Shown here piece by piece: positions 56,640 through 64,000 of a stretch of DNA of 64,000 nucleotides. Under the pieces are notes generated by a model that ran no database searches, was not told where the DNA came from, and saw only the letters and a list, made by a program, of their open reading frames with translations. The position numbers and the translations under genes are program-made. Positions within the stretch are counted from its first letter, which is position 1. Each line of letters begins with the position of its first letter. Origin of the DNA: Polytrichum commune (taxonomy: Eukaryota; Streptophyta; Polytrichopsida; Polytrichales; Polytrichaceae); assembly GCA_950295325.1 (NCBI GenBank), contig OX485803.1:54143554-54207553 (forward strand), written 5' to 3'.

Positions 56640-57119
56640 TCACCCGCAACCGCAACCACATGTGAGATCAAACCTAGACCCTAGTAATATCTCTTTCCAG
56701 CATTGGGCAGTTACCAAGTATCTTCTCGTAGCCATGCTTTCACAGAAAAATGTTGATTCTATCCAAGCCTTGTGAAACTCATAATGACTTTCAGCTTCAA
56801 TCTCCAGCCTCTTTTGAGCTTTGGCTGTCATTCAGTGGAGAGTACAAAGGAACTCATCAAAAGATAAGGCAAGCAGTTTTCGGCTCGAGGGAGGAAATGT
56901 TCCACCACTACTAAGGTATGGAAGCATTAGAGAGAGATTTCCCCCCAATCACCCTAATTCTCCTAAGATATTCTTATGAGCTCTGGCAACTACCGTATGA
57001 GAAAAATAGTTACAGACTCGATTTGGGTTTGCTAACCATCTGGTCATCATCATGGATTTAATATCATAGGCAAAGTGGCTGCAGAACTCCAGAGCTAAAT
57101 GTTTCCGTTTTAGGGCCTG
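56640..57119 (-). pseudogene. minus-strand coding remnant, about 160 codons in one frame with two TGA stops
   Basis: On the minus strand a TTTGCAG acceptor (ending 57119) is followed by ALKRKHLALEFCSHFAYDIK, then SMMMTRWLANPNRVCNYFSH and VVARAHKNILGELG. A TGA follows (about 56952), then MLPYLSSGGTFPPSSRKLLA, another TGA (about 56832) and AQKRLEIEAESHYEFHKAWI, then ATRRYLVTAQCWKEILL. All lie in the same frame, so this is one decayed exon or gene. The H-F-x-x-D-I-K-x-M-x-x-x-R-W-L-A-x-P-N segment recurs, diverged, on the minus strand at 61572-61510 inside the intron of the DDE transposase gene. I do not recognise the family. Confidence 0.6.
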
Positions 57120-57380
57120 CAAATTAACACATTACCATGAGCACTTGATCCCTGTGCCTTTGAACAAGTCTCCGTGCAGCTGGATCCCCTGAAAAGTCAC
57201 CAACTTGTGTGCGAGAGAACCAAGATCCAAGTTATTTAAGGAAAATATTGTATATACACGTGTTGTGATGATTTTAAGGGAATTTTCAATTGTCAATACA
57301 CGTGATCTGATGACTTTGTCTTTCTGCACAAAATTAGGGAGCAAAGCTAGGACATGAGCATGAGCATGAGCAGGGGTTTA
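57120..57380. other. flank with short GAGCAT repeats
   Basis: CATGAGCATGAGCATGAGCA lies at about 57353-57372, immediately left of the Harbinger-type element. No gene. Confidence 0.5.
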
Positions 57381-58329
57381 GGGCGAGGTTCCATGTACTT
57401 GTTCCGGTTCATTGTTTGAAAAATAAATGGGTGGGCAGGTGGGAAAAGGGTGGTGCCATGTGCCCATCCCCTCTCACCCAAGGACCGGTACCCCTCATGG
57501 ATGGGTGTCCTGCATTGTACGCTGTGTAAAGATGGGCACCAAAGGACGGGCGGTCCTAACGGTCAAGAGAAGGACATGTGCCAGTTAGAGAGCTCCGGTG
57601 ACCAGATCGGCCGGTCACCTTGGGTACTAAAGGCCACTTTGTTCTTCAAGTCCTTTCAGGGGTACTCCTAGAGCTCCTTGCTCTTGCATCATGCACTCTT
57701 TGTACACTCAAAGCCTAATTGTGAGAAGGCATGAAAAGAAAAGTAGAGATAGAAAATGATTGTATGTTATATCATCGGAGTTCTCATCGCTGAACTAAAG
57801 TGAACTCATGGGAACGTGTATCTCATGATGTTTTCAAGAATTTGGATCTTAATAACAAAAAATATATATGGAAAATGCAATGTGACAGTAAGTGTCGGGT
57901 TTAATAGATTAAAAAAATCCAAAGACTACGCAAATGTATCAAAAATCACTTATAAACAACGTATAATCGTGATTTCAACTGAAAGTAAAATATATAAATA
58001 TTTATAGATTTGCATAGATGACATTTGTACCACCTATGGACACCAAGAACACATAATTTGAAATTCATTCAATAAATGTACAGAACTTCTTGTGCAAGTC
58101 AAATATCAAAAGTTAAATCACAATGACCTTCATTACCGGTCACCTTCATAAAATGTGGCATCTTATTATTCACCAAATTTGGTGAGAAAGTAGGAAATTG
58201 GAATAAACCAGCACCCCACATAGAAATACCCCTCCATTAAATGGGTGACATCACCCATTTTTTGAATGATGTCATCCGTTTCTCACCCACTTAAAAAATG
58301 GACCGGCACCGGCACATGGAACTTGGCCC
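57381..58329 (-). mobile_element. PIF/Harbinger-type non-autonomous element, copy 3 (949 bp)
   Basis: In reverse orientation relative to copies 1 and 2. Termini are GGGCGAGGTTCCATGT on the left and ACATGGAACTTGGCCC on the right; TTA flanks both ends (57378-57380, 58330-58332). Collinear with copy 2 throughout, including the CCGGTCACC and TGTCGGG blocks. No transposase. Confidence 0.92.
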
Positions 58330-58332
58330 TTA

Positions 58333-59503
58333 TATCCGTGGATTTGAAGGGCTTTATTTAGATTTTAAAAGTATTTTTATGGGTTGTTAAAAAAATCTAA
58401 ATTTTCAGGTTGTTCAAGAACTTTTTTGGGGGGAACATGCTACCCAAAATCCAAACCAAACATTGATATGGATTGGAATATTTATGTAGAGTGAGGTACA
58501 TATGATTTTTTGCATGATTAGAGATACTAATGAAATAAATATCAAATATATATCAAAGTTGTACCCACAAAATTTCTTGTTATATTATACATTTAATATA
58601 TTTTTATAATATAATTATACATCTTGTTTATTGTAGAGGTAAAATTCACGTATCATGTGCCAACAAGTTTCATATGGCAAGTATGCACACTCTCTGGTTG
58701 CCACGATTTGATTGTTACATTCTTATTGTTGGACAAAATAGAATATTATGAGCCCCAACAAAACAAATGTTAGGCACACTCCTTATTTCACCATGTGACA
58801 TGCCATTAACTATACACTTCATTATCTCAATGATGCGGGCATTCATATTCTAAGGGCTTAATTTTATGTGCATATATTCTTAATCGCCTTAAGCTAAATT
58901 ACCTAATATTGTGGCATACAATTATAAATTCAATATTCATCAATCATCATAAAATTCCAAATCAATAGGCTTACTCATCTATTTCTAGGAGCCCACTGCT
59001 TAAGAAGTAAATTTGTCCACTCTACCACCGATTGATGAAATTGGAGAAGTGGATGTGAAAGTTGTCTTAGAATAGGTGGCTTTGGTTTATTATCAATGAT
59101 CAAATGATCAATACATTAGTACATCGTAGGCCTACTCTACCACATGGCGACTGTTAGAGCCTGACATGGTTGGCTGCACACATAGACACAACCATGTATA
59201 GGTGTCATGATTATAAGGGTGGATGCATGGTTGAGTGGACCAGTTTTCTGGTCACAGCTCAGTTTTCAGCATACCACCGTGTCTTGCAAGCTAAGTTCCG
59301 TGCAATCCAAATAAGCTATGGTTCTGAAAATTTGGGCTCACAATCCTAACTTCAATACTTAGTTAACCCCTTTATTTTTTGGTTGGAATCATTTTTTAAG
59401 TTAGTGTCATGGAGTTTTAAAATTAGGGTATGGATTGTCACAAGCAGAACCTCATTTGGGATTTAGGTGTTCAGCGTAAAAACAACTATTATTTCTTGTA
59501 AGA
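58333..59503. other. AT-rich DNA, no supported gene
   Basis: No recognisable feature. It may include the left end of the transposon carrying the DDE gene, but no terminal repeat was identified. Confidence 0.4.
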
Positions 59504-59951
59504 GTGACTTTGTATGTGATGCGCTGCATTGTAAGGTCCATTGTGCTTTTTTTAATTTTCTCATTCTCCATATTAGTATACTACTTATGGACTTCTAAGT
59601 ACATTGAAACCAGTCAAATTTTTGGAAGTCCATACCATGTGGATAACTATTCATTTTTGGCTTTTTTTGGGTGGGAACCTACTAATGTACCAATTGTACA
59701 TGTGGGCTTGCCTTCAGATTTTGATCCACGGTTGTTTCACAACGTCCTTTACTTTAGGGTTCCCTCTCCCTTAGACTGTAGCACATCAAAAGTAGATGAT
59801 ATTAGTTTGGTCGAAATGGATGAATGTCTCAACATGGACGAGGTTCGCATGCAACAATGGGGTTCCTCGGCAATCCAGCAAACGTCTCTTTTCTTCCGCC
59901 ACTCACCTGTTTGCCGACCCCCGCCTCTGGTGTGAACAACTCTAGCTGCAG
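59504..59951 (+). other. open frame upstream of the transposase, possible 5' exon
   Basis: A 143-codon plus-strand frame (59504-59935) has a hydrophobic N-terminal stretch (IVLFLIFSFSILVYYLW) and then FDPRLFHNVLYFRVPSPLD, with an alternative start around ATG 59817. An acceptor-like CTAGCTGCAG ends at 59951 just before the transposase ATG. I do not recognise the protein; it may be a first exon, 5' leader or chance. Confidence 0.25.
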
Positions 59952-62900
59952 ATGGGGAGAGTTAGGGCACGCGAAAGGAGGGCCGGCATTCGTCGCGATG
60001 GTCCTGCAGGAAGAGCTGAGCGTGGAGAACACAATGCGGGGGATGTAGACGATGTTGCGAGGGAGCGACATCGTGAGCGCGCAAGAGATCGGCAACGTGA
60101 ATCACGGCGTAGAAGAAGAGAGGCTGCGAATCCAAGAGCGCGCATCGCCAATGGCTCCCTGCCTGCCGCCGACCTAGCAGGCGATGACGGTGTGAATCGA
60201 AGATTGGTGCGGCGCGATGTTGGGGAGATTTTGGCTTGCGTGGAGAGAAGTTTGGGAAGACAAAGGCGATCACATCTGCACAAGCGAGCTGTCATGCGAA
60301 CAATTTGGGAGAGCCCCCTGATAAGGGACCTTTTGCCACCGGAGGCCCAACCGGTTCCTGCCGAAGTCCACGCACGCGAGGGGATTGTTTCCAGCTTGTG
60401 TCAATAATTGTCGGAGGTCAAGACTTCACGAACGAGGGCACAACTTGTTACCAAGCACGCAATCCTAACAGCCGCCATCACAAATGGTAGCCAGGGCTCT
60501 GCTCATCGAACAGCTCGCTTATTGGGCGTTCACCATCGGAATGTAACAATGGTTGCCAGCAGGAGAGCCACCATGCTTAGTAATGCGCAGATCCAGTGGA
60601 CTCTATCTATCAGGAAAACAAGGAGCGATGCCACAAGTGATTTTGTGAAAGACATTGTCGGCAATTGGTGGGCTTCACAGACACGGCCTTCACCTAACCG
60701 TAAAGAAGTGGTGAGAAAGTGGGTAGCTCCCAAAACCTACGTTCAACACCATGCTCAATACCTGTTGGAGTCACTAGTGAGTACTCTTCTTCCGTTGATT
60801 TTATGGTATTTGTTGTATGTAGTCGTTGCGATCGATTATAACATTGAAATGCGCTTTGATGAAAATCTCCTCTTTTTTCATCTCTCCAACCAGCTGCAAC
60901 AACTGCGACTTCGTGTTTGTCGAGCCCTCTGCTTGTTCAGGGGTATGCGCCCAATCCGTTCCACAGTAATCAAAGTTATCAACCGGGCTTATCTAAAACT
61001 CAGCGGTAGTTAAGGGGATGAATTCAAGAAAATGAAGTCGTTATCGAAACCATCGTGACCTGACGGCAGATACTACTTCTACTCGTTAATCACCAAGAGC
61101 TCAAAACTTAACCTAGAATTGGAAGAGAAAGTGATCGAATTGAGGTTGGCAGATAGAAGCTTACATAATTGTAGCCAGTTCGACCTCGTATATGGCAGCC
61201 GCAGCTGAGGCATAATTCAAGCCTTGCAGGATGACCGGCCCTCGCGATTTTGGATTCAGGTATGAAGGGGGATAGGGCATCCCCCTTTTTTGAATTGCGT
61301 GCACATAACCATGAACAATTGTCCGATTGATTGAACTAAGATTAATTGAAGTGTCTAATTCGGTTGCTAATCTTAATTGCACACCTCTATTTCAAGTGGT
61401 GTGTGGGCCGGTTTGGCTCCAAGAACAGATGAGCACAAGAATCTTCACTTTGACCCAGACTAAGATACTCATATGAGCTCCAAAGATTATGAGGGTTGTG
61501 GCTATGACCTTCATTTGGAATCGCTAACCATCGCATCCTAGTCATTTTTTTAATATCCTAGGAGAAGTGTGCTACTCGGAAAAAGTGAGTAGTTAAGACC
61601 CATCAACCTTCAGCAGGTTTTTCCAGTAGAGGAGAGTTTTTTTCTGTAAAGATTTAATTAATGAGTATGTCTGCGACCGTGCGGCCGTTGCAGAACCTTC
61701 TGGTTGGGTTTAGGCATGGTATGAAATGATGTGTATTCTTTCTCCAACGTTTTAGTGGTGTGTGATAACGTCATATATTTAAATTGCATTTAATTGATAG
61801 ATCCACAAGCAAATGCTTTTTTGGAGATTAAAACCTTCACAAACACTTACTTTTCTATTTGCCGAGTGAGGGGATTCTTATCCCATAAAACTTAGTCTTA
61901 TTCTCGGGAGGTCTGAGGCATCGGCCTGTTACTGATTTTGTTTAGTGTTTGCAGATGGCATTCTACATGCGGTTTAGGGAGGCTCATCCACATGTTGTTG
62001 TTGGTAAGCGGATCTTTGATTCACTGCAACCATATTGGGTGAAAAAACTAGAGGACAGAAATGTTTGTTGCTGTATCTACCATGTTGAAATGGAAGAGTT
62101 ACTTTCTGCATTTAATCAGCTGCGATCTAAATCTGGGATACATAGCAAAGGCGAATGCGCATGCCACTGTGAGGTTTGTTTAAGTGAATCAAATGTGGAC
62201 CACTGTGTTGCTGGAGTGTTCATTTATCCAGGACTGACAACCATATCAGAGGCAGTGTTGTGCCCTAAGCTTCCTAACGCAGTGTGGCATTCAAAGGATT
62301 GTCTGTTTGGTGATTGTTTGAGCTGCGGCATTGACATTCTCCCATTATGTCCTACTGAAGAGGACGGTCTCTCTCCAAGTACTGTGCAATGGAAACATTA
62401 CGAGATGCAGTCAATACTCACAAAGAAGGGTCAAGAGAGGAAGAAATTGCAGCTTCTTTACAAAGAGACAACATCACGTGAGCTAATTGACTACCTCAAA
62501 CCAAAGCTGCAATTCTTTGTGCGCCATACTTTTGTGGCCAGGTGGGAAGACGACCAATTCAGGACATGCTTAAGGACAGCCCCTTCAGACACAATGGTGT
62601 CTGTGATTGACTATGCTGAGAACTACTCCTTTGAGGTACAGAATGAAGTCCAATCTGTGCATTGGCATAGCTACCAGATTACCATTCTTGTGCATATCAC
62701 ATATGTAAGAAATCCTAACCCAGATGTAGACGATGAGAGCACTAGGAATATCACAACCTACCACTTCTACATTTCTGATGATATGAAACATGATAGCTAT
62801 TTCGTGCAACACTGCCTTTTGATGCATTGGGAGAGTGTTGTTCAAGGAGGTTTTAGGCCCAAGCATCATTGGAGTTGGTCTGATGGTTGTGCAAGTCAAT

Positions 62901-63850
62901 TCAAAAGCCGTGTGCCGTGGTACTTTGTATCTCGGTATCCGGAGATTACGGGTGGTTGTTCGTGCACTTGGTCTTTTTTTGGAACAGGTCATGAGAAAGG
63001 TCCACATGATGGAGCCGGTGCTGTCCTCAAGCGCTACATCAGAACAGCCCAGTTGGACATCAACGGACCGAAGCTATAATGTGCTGAGCATGTTGTGGGG
63101 TTCTTGCGGAAAGAGCTCAGTGACCGCCCCAACACGGTTTACGGCGATAGGAGGCCCGTAAACAGAAATTTTTGGCACGTCTTGCAAGGTGATGTGGATA
63201 GGGAACATGAATATGACTGTGAGCCAATACCTGGATGCAGGGATTTTCATTATGTCCGTTCTGTTGGCAGCATGGAGGTCGGCAAGTTGCTAAAGCGTGG
63301 TTTGGCATGTTTTTGTTTCTCTTGTATTCAAGGGAACTGGGAGGGCTGTGAAAACCGGGCTTGGGCCGGTGATTGGATGCTGGAGGTGCTAGTTCCCTTT
63401 AATTCTGCGTATGTCCGAAATGTCCAGCTGCAGGAGTTCAATGCCGATGATTGGCATGATGTCGGGGTTAATGGAAATTACTTTGCGTCCATATTGGAAT
63501 TGGGAGACAATTTTGCGGTTGCTGCCTCTCCTGATAACGAAGAGAATGTTGACTTCTATGTTCTGGTATGCACTAGAAAAGCTTATACTTGCAAGACTGC
63601 TTTCGTTTGCAAGTGGGGTGAGGAATTCATACCAGGGGACTCATTGATTGAGGGGTTGTACTACCAGAAATATGGTTTGGGGGTTGATACATACGTCCTT
63701 TTGAGGAAGTCTCAGAAAGCCCACATACTAGCGGAGCATGTTTGTGCTGTGAAATTTCCTATGTTGCTCGGCGATCATCGGGTCTCTGGGAATGACCCGG
63801 TCTACAAGCTGCAGAGAAAAGTAGAGGAGGCCATCCTAGAGCAGGCTTAG
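59952..63850 (+). pseudogene. DDE-type transposase gene, two exons, with two in-frame TAA stops
   Basis: Exon 1 runs from ATG 59952 to 60776: an Arg/Glu-rich N-terminus (ERHRERARDRQRESRRRRRE), a TAA at 60405, then in the same frame a helix-turn-helix-like TARLLGVHHRNV and KEVVRKWVAPKTYVQHHAQ. A CTA|GTGAGT donor at 60777 and a GTTTGCAG acceptor at 61953-61954 give a phase-0 intron of 1178 bp. Exon 2 (61955-63850) has a Cys-rich zone (CACHCEVC, CLFGDCLSCG) and a DDE-like core: SVIDYAENYSFEVQNEVQ, WSDGCASQFKSR and FFGTGHEKGPHDGAGAVLKR. TAA 63077 follows NGPKL, but the frame stays open to TAG 63848. The last 250 codons end in a BAH-like stretch (YVLLRKSQKAHILAEHV). I know similar D-x-A-E-N-Y...S-D-G-x-x-x-Q-F-K...H-x-K-G-x-x-D-G cores from invertebrate transposon proteins but cannot name the superfamily. 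Confidence 0.8.
60777..61954 (+). other. phase-0 intron of the DDE transposase gene
   Basis: Starts GTGAGT and ends TTTGCAG. It contains a diverged minus-strand copy (61572-61510) of the coding remnant at 56640-57119, and a plus-strand open tail to 61013 that is simply read-through of exon 1. Length 1178 bp. Confidence 0.75.
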
Positions 63851-64000
63851 AATCATAAGTGTACCATTCCATTCTTAGCTCAAAATTTCATAAATTTTGC
63901 CAAGTTTCAGATGTCCCCGCTTGCATTCTCTGCTTTCAACTGCACTCTAACCTGGTTTTGATGAGCCTCTCTGATGGTATGATTTTGATGATGAGTAGCT
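63851..64000 (+). other. 3' flank of the transposase gene to the window edge
   Basis: No terminal inverted repeat or polyadenylation signal could be identified before the end of the window, so the right end of the presumed transposon lies outside. Confidence 0.4.

Noticed and set aside
1-64000. Bacterial-type systems (operons, CRISPR arrays, ribosome binding sites)
   Set aside because: The window is eukaryotic: spliced genes, LTR and non-LTR retrotransposons, TIR elements and no operon structure. The 41-bp array at 48906 has no unique spacers.

Overview
The window looks like land-plant nuclear DNA. It is AT-rich and mostly non-coding. It holds plant-type introns (GT...TTGCAG with T-rich tracts), an AP2 domain (an essentially plant-specific transcription factor fold), a Ty1/copia element, and PIF/Harbinger, hAT and Mutator-type terminal-inverted-repeat (TIR) elements. 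Low gene density, many decayed transposons and a DDE transposase of a kind I associate mainly with invertebrates fit a large repeat-rich genome, perhaps a fern, lycophyte or bryophyte. The species cannot be fixed from the sequence alone.

Only one gene looks intact, a divergent AP2/ERF-like factor at about 3.9-7.4 kb. Its two introns are both filled with degenerate tandem repeats that each carry a 3' splice-site-like motif. A second gene-like segment (TATA box, ATG, candidate exons) lies at 50.4-52.7 kb and is unresolved. At the right edge, 59.95-63.85 kb holds a two-exon DDE transposase gene with a clean phase-0 intron. It is broken by two in-frame TAA codons and ends in a BAH-like segment.

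The rest is layered transposon history. From left to right: a PIF/Harbinger-type non-autonomous element (0.63-2.33 kb) carrying a SINE with a 14-bp target duplication; a second copy (12.7-13.7 kb); an hAT-type MITE (13.7-14.1 kb); a decayed Harbinger transposase split by GC-rich DNA (14.3-16.7 kb); several minisatellites; a SWIM-type zinc-finger remnant (27.8-28.1 kb); a tandem array split by an 810-bp TIR element (30.2-31.7 kb); a multi-exon pseudogene with a DGNHRL motif (31.8-33.2 kb); a TIR element containing a 147-bp near-perfect hairpin (35.5-36.6 kb); a Harbinger MITE inside an AACCGGTT-rich repeat (36.9-37.9 kb); a LINE remnant interrupted by a complete but inactive copia element (39.10-45.43 kb); a shorter relative of the hairpin-bearing element (48.05-48.61 kb); a small TA-flanked element with a 41-bp array of mini-hairpins (48.87-49.15 kb); a Mutator-type element with a 9-bp target duplication (53.5-54.95 kb); a minus-strand coding remnant (56.6-57.1 kb); and a third Harbinger-type copy (57.4-58.3 kb).

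Many insertion boundaries can be proved from target-site duplications or from an empty-site copy elsewhere in the window, so the relative order of several insertions can be read directly.
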